Positions 27,596 through 36,454 of a stretch of DNA of 64,000 nucleotides are shown here, in pieces. This DNA is from Natranaerovirga pectinivora (lineage in GTDB: Bacteria > Bacillota > Clostridia > Lachnospirales > DSM-24629). The translations under genes and the position numbers were made by a program. Below the pieces are notes generated by a model that saw only the letters and a program-made list of their open reading frames with translations, did not search any database and had not been told where the DNA came from. The DNA lies in contig NZ_SMAL01000004.1 of assembly GCF_004342165.1 (NCBI RefSeq), positions 124,001 to 188,000 on the forward strand, read 5' to 3'. Numbering within the stretch: the stretch's first letter is position 1; the number at the start of each line of letters is the position of its first letter.

Positions 27596-27919
27596 TTATT
27601 GGTATTGCCATTTGCTTCTTTTTTCATTTACACGTCTTATGGACCTTACTTGAAGTTGGTCAGAAGTCGTATTAAGAGATGATGCAATGGCAGCTGTAAT
27701 AACTGCAACCAATTCTAAATCATCTACATTTTCTCTTTCAATTGCTTTTATTGGCTCTTCTTTTACCACAGGCACATCACTTTTTTTATTGGATGCTCTT
27801 GTTGTAAGCTTATAAACATGTTTAAACTGGCTAATTATAATGGCAATGATTATAAGAATCGTAAAAACTATTGCCATACCAATAATCGTAACCCATAGTG
27901 CATCAATAATAACATTCAT
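27596..27919 (-). CDS. OadG-family gamma subunit
   Basis: A 107-residue small membrane protein with one N-terminal transmembrane helix (about residues 9-30). A charged segment follows, then a C-terminal part ending in VRSIRRVNEKRSKWQYQ. It resembles OadG/MmdD proteins that hold the decarboxylase complex on the membrane. Position between mmdA-like and biotin carrier genes supports the call; sequence alone is weak because the family diverges quickly. Confidence 0.8.
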   Translation of the reverse strand: MNVIIDALWVTIIGMAIVFTILIIIAIIISQFKHVYKLTTRASNKKSDVPVVKEEPIKAIERENVDDLELVAVITAAIASSLNTTSDQLQVRSIRRVNEKRSKWQYQ

Positions 27920-27932
27920 TTTTACACCTCAT

Positions 27933-29456
27933 TTATAAAACCGTACCATGTTTTTTATCTGGACGGCTTTCTCTTTTAGATAATAACATTTCTAAAGTTG
28001 CTATTATTCTTTTTCTAGTAGCGCCAGGTTCTATGATATCATCAATATATCCTCTGCTTGCTGCTGCATATGGACTTTCTTGTAACGCTTCATATTCAGC
28101 AGTTTTTTCATTTAATATTGCATTAATATCATTAGATTCTTTGATTTCTTTTGCGTATATTATTTTCACAGCAGAAGAAGCTTCCATCATACCAACTTTT
28201 GCTGATGGCCAAGCATATACAAAGTCTGCACCTATATGTTTGCTATTCATTGCTATATATGCACTTCCATATCCTCTATTGACTAATACATTTACTTTTG
28301 GCACTGTTGCATTGGCAAAGGCATATAACATTTTACTTACTGATTTTGAAATACCTTTTGATTCTTCTTCAACTGTGGCTTTAAATCCTACAACATCTGT
28401 AAACGTTACAATTGGAATGTTAAAAGCGTCACAAATGCTTATAAATTTTGTTCCTTTATCACTTCCATCAGATGTTATTGAACCATCCCCATCTAATGTT
28501 TGATTAGCAACAACCCCAACAGTATTACCATTTAAACGGATAAATCCTGTAACCATAGATGTAGCAAAATTCTCTTTTACAGGTATAAACAAATGATTAT
28601 CAGCTATTTTGGTGATGACAGAAACAGCGTCGAATCCATTGGTTAAATCCAAGTTATTAAATTCTGAGTCCACTCGGTTAAGATCATCTGTACACTCTAC
28701 AAGTGGTGATTCCTCTAAATTATTAGATGGTAAGATGTCTACCAATTGTCTAATCCTCTGTAATAGATCATTTTCATTGTCAAAAACAAAATCCACCAAA
28801 CCAGATGCTTCACTATGGAATTTTGATGATGCTACTGTATCAAATGTAGCTGCTTTACTATCTAGCGCATTAGGACTATTAACATATAGCCTTGCACCTT
28901 TATTAATCATAAATGTGAAATCAGATAAAGACGGTATGAATGTTGTTCCCCCGCCACAGTTGCCTAAAACAGCTGTTATTTGCGGAACAACCCCTGATGC
29001 TAAGGTTTGTTTTAAAAACAACTCTCCAAAGCCTTGAAGTGCATCTGTTGACTCTTGTAGACGCATACCTGCAGAATCAACTAGACCTATAATTGGTGCT
29101 CCCATTTTAAGAGCCAAATCATAGATATGACTTATTTTTTTTGCGTGCATTTCACCTAATGCACCGCTTAAAACTGTGTTGTCTTGACTATAAACATAAA
29201 CCAATCGACCTTCGATCGTTCCATATCCTGTAACAACGCCATCAGCAGGTGTTGATTCAGTTGTCATATTAAAGTTAGTGGATCTATTAGAAATAAATGC
29301 ACCAATTTCAACAAAACTATACCCATCTAGTAACAAAGAAATTCTTTCTCTTGCTACTAGATTTGAAGGATCTTTTTGATTATCTTTTTCACCGCCACCA
29401 GATTCGATATCGGTACGGCGTTTTATGAGTTCATTTAAATTCGTTGTATTGCTCAT
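27933..29456 (-). CDS. acyl-CoA carboxyltransferase (MmdA / 12S-type)
   Basis: A 507-residue crotonase-fold carboxyltransferase of the propionyl-CoA carboxylase beta / methylmalonyl-CoA decarboxylase alpha family. Typical pieces are VVTGYGTIEGRLVYVYSQD near residue 80, GAPIIGLVDSAGMRLQE near 118, AVLGNCGGGTTF near 160 and MNSKHIGADFVYAWP near 410. It moves a carboxyl group between acyl-CoA and biotin. Methylmalonyl-CoA is likely but not provable from sequence. First gene of the five-gene Na+ pump operon, with a GGAGGGCG site. Confidence 0.92.
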   Translation of the reverse strand: MSNTTNLNELIKRRTDIESGGGEKDNQKDPSNLVARERISLLLDGYSFVEIGAFISNRSTNFNMTTESTPADGVVTGYGTIEGRLVYVYSQDNTVLSGALGEMHAKKISHIYDLALKMGAPIIGLVDSAGMRLQESTDALQGFGELFLKQTLASGVVPQITAVLGNCGGGTTFIPSLSDFTFMINKGARLYVNSPNALDSKAATFDTVASSKFHSEASGLVDFVFDNENDLLQRIRQLVDILPSNNLEESPLVECTDDLNRVDSEFNNLDLTNGFDAVSVITKIADNHLFIPVKENFATSMVTGFIRLNGNTVGVVANQTLDGDGSITSDGSDKGTKFISICDAFNIPIVTFTDVVGFKATVEEESKGISKSVSKMLYAFANATVPKVNVLVNRGYGSAYIAMNSKHIGADFVYAWPSAKVGMMEASSAVKIIYAKEIKESNDINAILNEKTAEYEALQESPYAAASRGYIDDIIEPGATRKRIIATLEMLLSKRESRPDKKHGTVL

Positions 29457-29781
29457 TTTTCGCCCTCCATATTTTATTTAATATTCAAGATAAATGTATA
29501 TATACTTTTAGTAATATATTGGAGAATTTTCGCAATTTTTTATACAAAAACTCTTAAATATCTTAAAAAAAGCAACCTTCCACCGATTACCATTTTACAA
29601 GAATTACCTAATAATATCAAGTGTTTATAAAAAAAATGTACAATGTATACCAAAGAATGTATACATTGTACAAATTTTATGTAATAAATTGGATTTGTTT
29701 AACTTGAAAAATATATTAGTAAATGAACCTTTTAATCATTTTTAGCAATATTTGTTATTGATTTTTTAATCATCTAATTAC
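29457..29781. other. 325-bp intergenic region upstream of the decarboxylase operon
   Basis: Contains the rluB terminator (29629-29672). It must also hold the promoter of the decarboxylase operon in the AT-rich part 29460-29600, but I find no good -35/-10 pair there. No gene seen. Confidence 0.45.
29629..29672 (-). terminator. terminator of the scpAB-rluB operon
   Basis: Perfect 14-bp arms TGTACAATGTATAC and GTATACATTGTACA around an 8-nt loop, followed in the minus direction by eight T. Confidence 0.88.
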
Positions 29782-30492
29782 CTATAAGCTTTTTAGGTAT
29801 TTTATTTCTTCTTTTGTAAGTTTTCTATACTCTCCAACTTTTAGATCTTCTATTTCAATTTTACCAATAGCAATTCTTCTCAAAGAATTAACGGGATGAC
29901 CAATATGATCAAACATTTTTCTTATCTGCCTATTTTTACCTTCATACAAAACAACTTCAACAACTGTATCATTTTTATATTTTTTTGCAATTCTAATATC
30001 CGTTTTGGACGTTCTGTACTCTCCTAAGTCCAAACCTTTTCTTAACTTTGCCAGTTTGTCATCTGTTGGGAATCCCTTTACTTTTACCATATACGTTTTT
30101 GGAATGTGATGTTTTGGATGGGTTAGTCTATATGTCAATTCTCCATCATTGGTTATTATTAATAACCCTTCACTTTCATAATCTAATCTTCCTACTGGAA
30201 AAACCCTTTCTTTTTCCTTAATTAAATCAATAACCGTTTTTCTTTTTCTAGGATCTGTTACTGAAGAAATATATCCAACTGGCTTATTAAGTAATAAATA
30301 TATGAATTTTTCTTTTTCACCCACTGGTTTGTTTTTATATTTTACAACATCTTTTTCCGAATTAATTTTTGTACCTAATTCTTTTACTACCTTATCATTA
30401 ACTTTAATTAAACCAGCTAATATAAGTTCTTCCGCTTTTCTTCTAGATGCAATACCTGCATCTGCTAAATATTTTTGCAATCTAATTTCCAT
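29782..30492 (-). CDS. rluB: 23S rRNA pseudouridine synthase RluB
   Basis: A 236-residue pseudouridine synthase of the RsuA/RluB/E/F group. The N-terminal S4 domain is RLQKYLADAGIASRRKAEEL. The catalytic domain has VGRLDYESEGLLIITNDG with the active-site Asp, YMVKVKG, and the C-terminal VVLYEGKNRQIRKMF. I chose the ATG at 30492, right after GGAGGATATT. It follows scpB and a carboxypeptidase in the same operon, an arrangement also seen in Bacillus, and is followed by a strong terminator. Confidence 0.93.
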   Translation of the reverse strand: MEIRLQKYLADAGIASRRKAEELILAGLIKVNDKVVKELGTKINSEKDVVKYKNKPVGEKEKFIYLLLNKPVGYISSVTDPRKRKTVIDLIKEKERVFPVGRLDYESEGLLIITNDGELTYRLTHPKHHIPKTYMVKVKGFPTDDKLAKLRKGLDLGEYRTSKTDIRIAKKYKNDTVVEVVLYEGKNRQIRKMFDHIGHPVNSLRRIAIGKIEIEDLKVGEYRKLTKEEIKYLKSL

Positions 30493-30539
30493 AATATCCT
30501 CCATTTATCTTTTGTATATCAGTAATTTCCTTAGAGTAA

Positions 30540-31697
30540 TTAGAATAAGAATTTCTTTATTATAATGTCTAAGCAAAATTTAAAGTCAATTTTCTCAACG
30601 CTTTCTGTTGTCTTAATAGGTAACATGGTATACAGTTCATCGTCTATATAAACACTAAGATAACCCACTGTCACATTATCTTGTATAGGTGCATCCAAAT
30701 ATTCAGGAATGCTAATATCTTTTCGCACAACTTCATTATCATTTAACAACAAACCTACTTCTCCACCATAAAGTTCTATTGGTACATCTTTCACTTTACC
30801 ATCAATTACTTCAACAGGGTCTAAGTTAATTTTACCCTCTACGACTTTTTGATATTCATAATTATCTAAAGCATAGTTCATTATTTTTTGAGTGTCTTGC
30901 CATTTATATTGACGATTATATGGCCAACCCGATCCTAAGACGACAGAAATAAACAGTTTCCCATCCCTTTCAACTGCACCAACAAAACAGTATCCTGCTT
31001 GATTTGTAAAACCTGTCTTTACACCGATAGCTCCATTCATTTGGTCTAAAAATGCATTTTTATTATATACGTGAAAATGTCTGTTATTTGTTAATTCATA
31101 AAATTGTTTGTTTCGTGTCCTAATAATTTCTCGAAATTGTTCATTCTCTAATGCATATTTAGCAATAATAGCTAAATCATAAGCTGTTGAATAATGCCCT
31201 TCTGCATCTAAGCCATTTGGTGTTTTAAAAGATGTATTATGGGCACCTACGTCTTTGGCTTTTTCCGTCATCATTTGAGCAAATTCTTCTACACTCCCAC
31301 CTACATGTTCAGCAATGGCAATGGCTACATCATTAGAGGACTCTAACATAAGAGCATATAACAAATCACCTAAACGGTACTTTTCCCCTTCTCTTATATG
31401 TAATTGGACGTCAGGTGCCTGAGAAGCTCTTTTACTTACTTCTACTTCGTCTTCTAAGTTCCCATACTCCAGTACAATCATGGTTGTCATTATCTTTGTC
31501 GTACTTGCCATAGCCCTCTGCTCTGTTCCATTATGCTCCCACAACACTCTACCATTATCTCCATCCATTAATATAGCTGCAAGAGCATGGAGTCTTAAAT
31601 CAACGTCCTCCGCACTGATAGAATTGTTAACTACCACGAACCCTAATATTATAGAAAATATAAGACATAAAAATCTTCTTTTCCTAAAAGAATGCAT
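30540..31697 (-). CDS. D-alanyl-D-alanine carboxypeptidase
   Basis: A 385-residue S11-family enzyme. A signal peptide spans the first ~28 residues. The catalytic motifs are STTK near residue 65, SSN near 121 and KTG near 228. A PBP5_C-like domain follows, and a final hydrophobic segment (LDIIIKKFLF) may be a short amphipathic anchor. I chose the ATG at 31697, because the TTG at 31703 lies only 3 nt from AGAGG. Second of three paralogues here. Placed between scpB and rluB, where DacB/DacF-like enzymes are common. Confidence 0.9.
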   Translation of the reverse strand: MHSFRKRRFLCLIFSIILGFVVVNNSISAEDVDLRLHALAAILMDGDNGRVLWEHNGTEQRAMASTTKIMTTMIVLEYGNLEDEVEVSKRASQAPDVQLHIREGEKYRLGDLLYALMLESSNDVAIAIAEHVGGSVEEFAQMMTEKAKDVGAHNTSFKTPNGLDAEGHYSTAYDLAIIAKYALENEQFREIIRTRNKQFYELTNNRHFHVYNKNAFLDQMNGAIGVKTGFTNQAGYCFVGAVERDGKLFISVVLGSGWPYNRQYKWQDTQKIMNYALDNYEYQKVVEGKINLDPVEVIDGKVKDVPIELYGGEVGLLLNDNEVVRKDISIPEYLDAPIQDNVTVGYLSVYIDDELYTMLPIKTTESVEKIDFKFCLDIIIKKFLF

Positions 31698-31769
31698 AAA
31701 CAATAACCTCTAAGTTTTTCCTTATCTAATTTTATATCTTTTTCCCTATAAATATGCTTTTAAATTTTC

Positions 31770-32363
31770 TTAGAGATTTTTCTTTTCTGTGGTAACATCA
31801 TTTATTTCTAATTGAACTTCTTCTTCTGCCTCTGTTTTAAATTTTGCTAGTTCCTCATCTTTTATTATAGGTAAATCTTCTAAAGATTGCATGCCAAAAT
31901 TCCTCAGAAAGGCTTCAGATGTACCGAATAATAAAGGTCTACCAGGCGCATCCATTCTACCAACTTCACATACCAAATCATAATCTATTAATTTATTAAC
32001 GGCATGATCCGATCGAACCCCTCTAATATGCTCAATTTCTGCTTTAGTAATGGGCTGCTTGTAGGCAATAATAGATAATGTTTCAAGTAAGATATCTGAT
32101 AAGACAACTTTTTTAGGTTGAGCAGTAATTTTCCTAAGGTCATCATACATAGCTGCTTTGGTACACATTTGATAAGCATTGTCTAATTCAATAATTTGTA
32201 TGCCTCTATCTTCACCTTGATACTTATCTATCATGTTTTTTATTATTTTTTTAGTTGTTTTTTCATCCTGTTCTATAACTTTTGCAATACTATCAACAGG
32301 TACAGATGTCCCCATCGTAAATAATATGGCTTCTATTACAGCTTCAATTTTACTCAATTGCAT
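31770..32363 (-). CDS. scpB: segregation and condensation protein B
   Basis: A 197-residue ScpB with two winged-helix domains (about residues 1-80 and 85-165) and an acidic tail. Recognised from IEAILFTMGTSVPVDSIAKV at the N-terminus and LSIIAYKQPITKAEIEHIRG near 95. It joins ScpA and SMC in the condensin complex that organises the origin region. Lies 57 bp after scpA. Confidence 0.95.
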   Translation of the reverse strand: MQLSKIEAVIEAILFTMGTSVPVDSIAKVIEQDEKTTKKIIKNMIDKYQGEDRGIQIIELDNAYQMCTKAAMYDDLRKITAQPKKVVLSDILLETLSIIAYKQPITKAEIEHIRGVRSDHAVNKLIDYDLVCEVGRMDAPGRPLLFGTSEAFLRNFGMQSLEDLPIIKDEELAKFKTEAEEEVQLEINDVTTEKKNL

Positions 32364-32420
32364 ACATACTCCTTTTTCTTGTCAATTCACATAGGCTTTG
32401 ATTTAATATTTTAAATTCAC

Positions 32421-33167
32421 TCACCTTACAAAAGTAATTTCTATATCATCAAAATTGTTTTCTTGGGTGATATGAATTGCACCAATTTTTATAAGTTCTA
32501 GTATTGCAAGAAATGTTGCAATGATTTCTTGTTTTGATTTTGTTTTTTCTAACAAGTTATGAAAACTTAGTTTTTTAATGTTTTTAGACAAATCTTTAAT
32601 ATAATTTATCTTATCATTTATTGAGAATTCTTCCCTCTCAATCTTCCCAAAATTACTTCTAATCAAATCTACTTTATCTACTTGCTTTCTCATAACATTT
32701 TTAAATATTTTATAAAGTTTTGATAAATCAATGTCCGCCATTAATTTTTCTACTGGAATTTTTTCTTCGTAGTTTTTTATTTCTTCAGGAATAGTGGATT
32801 CCTTAAAAATAACTTTTTGTGCATCAATTTGCTTGTCCTTTAATTCACCACAAATAAACTTGTATTTTTTGTACTCTAAGAGCCTTTCTACAAGTTCTTC
32901 TCGTGGATCTATTTCAGATTCTTCTTCCATTTTTTCTTTTTTAGGGAGTAGCATTCTTGATTTTATACTAATAAGGGTTGCCGCCATAACTAAAAATTCA
33001 CTCATAATATCTAAATTTTTATTTTCCATTTGTTTAATATATTCAAGATATTGATCTGTGATTGACACAATTGGTATATCATATATATTCACTTTGTTTT
33101 TTTCAATTAAATGTAATAATAAGTCTAGTGGTCCTTCAAATGCTTGAAGTTTAATTGAAATACTCAT
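32421..33167 (-). CDS. scpA: segregation and condensation protein A
   Basis: A 248-residue kleisin. The N-terminal SMC-neck binding helix region begins FEGPLDLLLHLIEKNKVNIYDIPI and continues FLVMAATLISIKSRMLLP near 65. The C-terminal winged helix is near 190-248. The middle part is Lys/Glu-rich. ScpA bridges SMC heads in condensin. It is preceded by the M50-like membrane protein by 16 bp, the usual clostridial order. Confidence 0.95.
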   Translation of the reverse strand: MSISIKLQAFEGPLDLLLHLIEKNKVNIYDIPIVSITDQYLEYIKQMENKNLDIMSEFLVMAATLISIKSRMLLPKKEKMEEESEIDPREELVERLLEYKKYKFICGELKDKQIDAQKVIFKESTIPEEIKNYEEKIPVEKLMADIDLSKLYKIFKNVMRKQVDKVDLIRSNFGKIEREEFSINDKINYIKDLSKNIKKLSFHNLLEKTKSKQEIIATFLAILELIKIGAIHITQENNFDDIEITFVR

Positions 33168-33183
33168 ACGTCACTTACTTTCT

Positions 33184-33804
33184 TTATCTAAATAATAATT
33201 CTTCTATTGGTCTTAAAAGTATGGTAAAGAAGTTAAAAGCTACTAAAATAATAAAAAATAGTTTAATAAAATGTTCGTATTGATACAGCGCAAAATATTT
33301 TTTTGGTGATTTGCTAGCTATTAACAATCCTATATTAAATGATGGGAATGGAATAACCAAATTCACTAAAAACAAAGATATACTTAATAAAACAATACAT
33401 CTAATAAAAAACTCCAAAAAATAATACAATTGTCTCATTGCTTCTGTTTCAGAAAAGAATCTAGTATATATGCTTAAATTAACAGCTAAGGTTTGATGTA
33501 AACTATAAAAAAGCAAGGCTACAACTAAAGTAGATCCTAAACCTACAATACCTAATATATAATTTGTCTTTTTATCCTTGATCCTATAAGCATAAGGTCT
33601 TGAAAAACCAACAAATGCTATTATAAAAAAAATCAATCCTAACGGATCAATATATTGCCTAATTTTATATATTGATTTTTTGTTTTGTGCGTTCTGTAAA
33701 GGGTTTAAATGCATATAGGCAATACTTTTTGGCACTTCATGTAAATACATTACAACTATTGCTGCTAAAACTATTGCTAAAAACTTTAATATTTCCTTAA
33801 GCAT
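33184..33804 (-). CDS. site-2 protease (M50)-like membrane protein with incomplete zinc motif
   Basis: A 206-residue protein with about 5-6 hydrophobic helices. The N-terminal helix ends in VVMYLHEVPKSIAYM, where an M50 protease has HExxH; the second His is replaced by Ser. The segment QYIDPLGLIFFIIAFVGFSRP aligns with the HxDPxG...G/P region of M50 proteases, but the His is Tyr. It is therefore probably a catalytically inactive relative. Its position just before scpA matches the M50 gene found there in many Clostridia. Confidence 0.65.
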   Translation of the reverse strand: MLKEILKFLAIVLAAIVVMYLHEVPKSIAYMHLNPLQNAQNKKSIYKIRQYIDPLGLIFFIIAFVGFSRPYAYRIKDKKTNYILGIVGLGSTLVVALLFYSLHQTLAVNLSIYTRFFSETEAMRQLYYFLEFFIRCIVLLSISLFLVNLVIPFPSFNIGLLIASKSPKKYFALYQYEHFIKLFFIILVAFNFFTILLRPIEELLFR

Positions 33805-33967
33805 AATTAGTACACCTCATTTATTTATTCTTATTGATTATTGTATCAGAGTTATTATTACAACGCAAAAGATTTTATTATAAGATTATTTTACTTGTTA
33901 TTACTTAGATTTTCAACACAAAAAAAAGCAAAGAACGGATTAATCTACCTTCCAGAACTCTTAAACA

Positions 33968-34001
33968 AAAGATGTGTAATTTTTGCAAATCACACATCTT
34001 T
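33968..34001 (-). terminator. candidate terminator of the chemoreceptor gene
   Basis: 10-bp arms AAAGATGTGT and ACACATCTTT with a 14-nt loop, followed on minus by TTTTGTTT. It lies 27 bp past the stop codon. Confidence 0.6.
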
Positions 34002-34028
34002 ATAAAAGAAAAAATTCAGTTATTGTTT

Positions 34029-36191
34029 TTATAGTTTAAAAGCACTTACGATTTCATTTAAATTATTAGCCGTATGGGTTAATACTTTTGAAGATTGATC
34101 AACTTGTACTGTTTGACTTATAATTTCTTTGACCATATGTATTGCCGTTAGACTTTCATCTTCACTTCTATTTGTATCTCTATCCAATTTCGCCGCTGCT
34201 TGTTCAGTCCCTTTTGCAATTTCATTAAGTTCTATAGCTTGAATACTTACCAATTCAGATATTGATTTCACTTTATCAGCTATATCTTCAATTTCCCCAC
34301 CAATTTCTTTGAATGTATGAACTGAATTTTTTACACTTGAACTCCCAATATCTACTTGGTTAGATATTTCTTTTACACTATTAATTGTTTTTGTAGCTTC
34401 TTCTTGAACATATTTTATAAGACTAGAAATAGATACAGTAGCTTTTTCTGACTCTGTTGCTAGTTGAGAGACTTCATTAGCAACAACAGCAAACCCTCTA
34501 CCATGCTCACCAGATCTTGCTGCTTCTATTGAAGCATTTAATGCAAGCATTTGAGTTTGCTTGCTAATTTTTTCAATGACATCAACAACTTCACTGATTT
34601 CTTCTGAGTATTTTTTTAATCCTATAATACTTTCTTGAGCTATCTTCATAGAATTTTCTAGCCCTAACATAGTCTCTAATACTTCTATGGTATTTTTTTC
34701 ACTGATTTTTGCCTTATTACTAGTATTTGTAGTTTTCTCATTAACCCCTTCTAATATGTCATCTATATTAACAATTGAGTTTGATAAGATATTAAATTTT
34801 TCTTGAGTGTTCTGAAAAATTTGATTGTGTTCAACAGAGTTGTTAACCAGATCCCCTACAATACCTTCTATATTTTTAGCATTATTATAAAAGCTTTCCG
34901 TCATCCCTGATAATTCAATAGCAGAATTCTTCGAATCCCGTGACGATATGCCAATTCTTTTTATAATAGTCATTTGATTATTAATAAATTTATTAAACCA
35001 TCTTGAAAGTTCACCAATTTCATCATTAGACATTTTTTCCACTCTTAAGGACAAATCACCTTCACCTTCTGCAATCTCTTGTAAAATATTAACAGTTTTA
35101 TTAATTGATTTTACTACATCAAATTTAATCAATGCATACATTATAACAAGATTAGCTAACCATAATAAATAATTGGAAAAGGGAACAATAGAATTTAAAA
35201 CAGTTAATGAACCGCTTAATATTCCAAATTTTAATGGGATTTTAAAATTCAAACTTTTAAATTTATATATTTCTTGAATATCTCCTTCACACATCATACC
35301 CCAAATTTCATCAGAATGTGGCGGCGTAATAAGAATGCCTTTACCACCTACATATATATGTCTATATTCAGGATACCCTGGCCAGCTGTTTAGATTCTGT
35401 CCCGTTTTTATAGTATTTAAGACGCCTTCATGGAGTTCATTTGTTGCAGGGTCTTTAAATACAATTTCAAATTCTGTGTGTTTTTTTATTTTTACAGTGC
35501 CCCATTTTTTTGTACTAATACCGTCCTTTAAATTTTCTCCACCAGTAAAAGTATTGTCTTCAAAGCGACTTCTAGAAATGGCTGTACCTATTTGAATATC
35601 CCTGTTGGTTTTAACCATAAAAAGATAATTATCACCAGACTCCTTGTAAACATGCGTATCTTCGTCCTGTATAACATCACTCATAACATCATTAGGAACT
35701 CTACCGCATAAAATAGATATTTTACCATCGTTTTCAAAAGGCAAAGAAAACATTAAGGTTACTTCATCAAAAAATTTTGAAGAGCAATTGCCTATTTTCA
35801 GTGTATCTTCATCTATGTATGGCCCATACATAAAAGGTTTATTTTGTTGTCCTATATTAAAATTTGGCAAATCTTTTCTTATTCTCCCTATTTGCCCTTC
35901 ATATGTAGAAATATTAACTTGTCCTTGGGAATTAATGATAAAGAATTCAGAAAAATCTTCAAATCTTTTTCTTTTATCTTTTAAGATGTTAATTAGATCT
36001 TCAAAATCTACGCCATTTTGACCTAAATACGCTAGAATTGTGTCTCTTGTCAATTGCATTGCGACCCACATATCCTGAAACCAGTTGTCAAGAGCTCTTT
36101 TTCTACCATTAGCAATACCTTCAAATATTTTTTCTGACTGATTTTTAAGCTTTTTGTTTAGCAAATACGATAAATAATATTTTCTGTCCAT
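34029..36191 (-). CDS. methyl-accepting chemotaxis protein with N-terminal soluble sensor
   Basis: A 720-residue receptor. Residues 1-310 form a sensor region with no preceding membrane helix. Residues about 320-357 contain two adjacent hydrophobic helices. A HAMP segment (about 357-410) with [18 protein letters not shown] follows. The long signalling coiled coil has the hairpin tip [19 protein letters not shown] near residue 570. The sensor probably faces the cytoplasm because TM1 is absent. Ligand unknown. Single-gene unit with its own promoter and terminator. Confidence 0.9.
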   Translation of the reverse strand: MDRKYYLSYLLNKKLKNQSEKIFEGIANGRKRALDNWFQDMWVAMQLTRDTILAYLGQNGVDFEDLINILKDKRKRFEDFSEFFIINSQGQVNISTYEGQIGRIRKDLPNFNIGQQNKPFMYGPYIDEDTLKIGNCSSKFFDEVTLMFSLPFENDGKISILCGRVPNDVMSDVIQDEDTHVYKESGDNYLFMVKTNRDIQIGTAISRSRFEDNTFTGGENLKDGISTKKWGTVKIKKHTEFEIVFKDPATNELHEGVLNTIKTGQNLNSWPGYPEYRHIYVGGKGILITPPHSDEIWGMMCEGDIQEIYKFKSLNFKIPLKFGILSGSLTVLNSIVPFSNYLLWLANLVIMYALIKFDVVKSINKTVNILQEIAEGEGDLSLRVEKMSNDEIGELSRWFNKFINNQMTIIKRIGISSRDSKNSAIELSGMTESFYNNAKNIEGIVGDLVNNSVEHNQIFQNTQEKFNILSNSIVNIDDILEGVNEKTTNTSNKAKISEKNTIEVLETMLGLENSMKIAQESIIGLKKYSEEISEVVDVIEKISKQTQMLALNASIEAARSGEHGRGFAVVANEVSQLATESEKATVSISSLIKYVQEEATKTINSVKEISNQVDIGSSSVKNSVHTFKEIGGEIEDIADKVKSISELVSIQAIELNEIAKGTEQAAAKLDRDTNRSEDESLTAIHMVKEIISQTVQVDQSSKVLTHTANNLNEIVSAFKL

Positions 36192-36260
36192 ACCATCGCT
36201 CCTAATATAATGAATGTTGTTAATTAAGTCTATTCATTTTATAAAATTTTTCCTATTTAT

Positions 36261-36289
36261 ATTCTATTGTTAAAAGGGATGTATGTCAA
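36261..36289 (-). promoter_or_regulatory. sigma-A type promoter of the chemoreceptor
   Basis: On minus, TTGACA (36284-36289), 17-bp spacer, TAGAAT (36261-36266), giving a 5' leader of about 60 nt. Confidence 0.7.
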
Positions 36290-36408
36290 CAGTTTAATGT
36301 GATTTTGATTTATTCACCGGACATTTCGTGCAAGTATTTTATTTTTATGTTTCATTTAATTCACAAATCAACTTTGTATCAATAGGAAAGAGAAATTTTC
36401 TATAACAC

Positions 36409-36449
36409 AAAAAAACAGATAAATACCATTCAATGGTACTTATCTGTTT
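36409..36449 (-). terminator. terminator of the DacF-like gene
   Basis: Long hairpin AAACAGATAA-TACC / GGTA-TTATCTGTTT with one mismatch, followed on minus by a T run from the A run at 36409-36415. It begins a few bases past the stop codon at 36455. Confidence 0.8.
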
Positions 36450-36454
36450 AATAA

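Noticed and set aside
28033-28503. 156-codon plus-strand open frame opposite the acyl-CoA carboxyltransferase
   Set aside because: Mirror of a well-supported gene; Ser/Leu/Ile-rich translation with no family resemblance.
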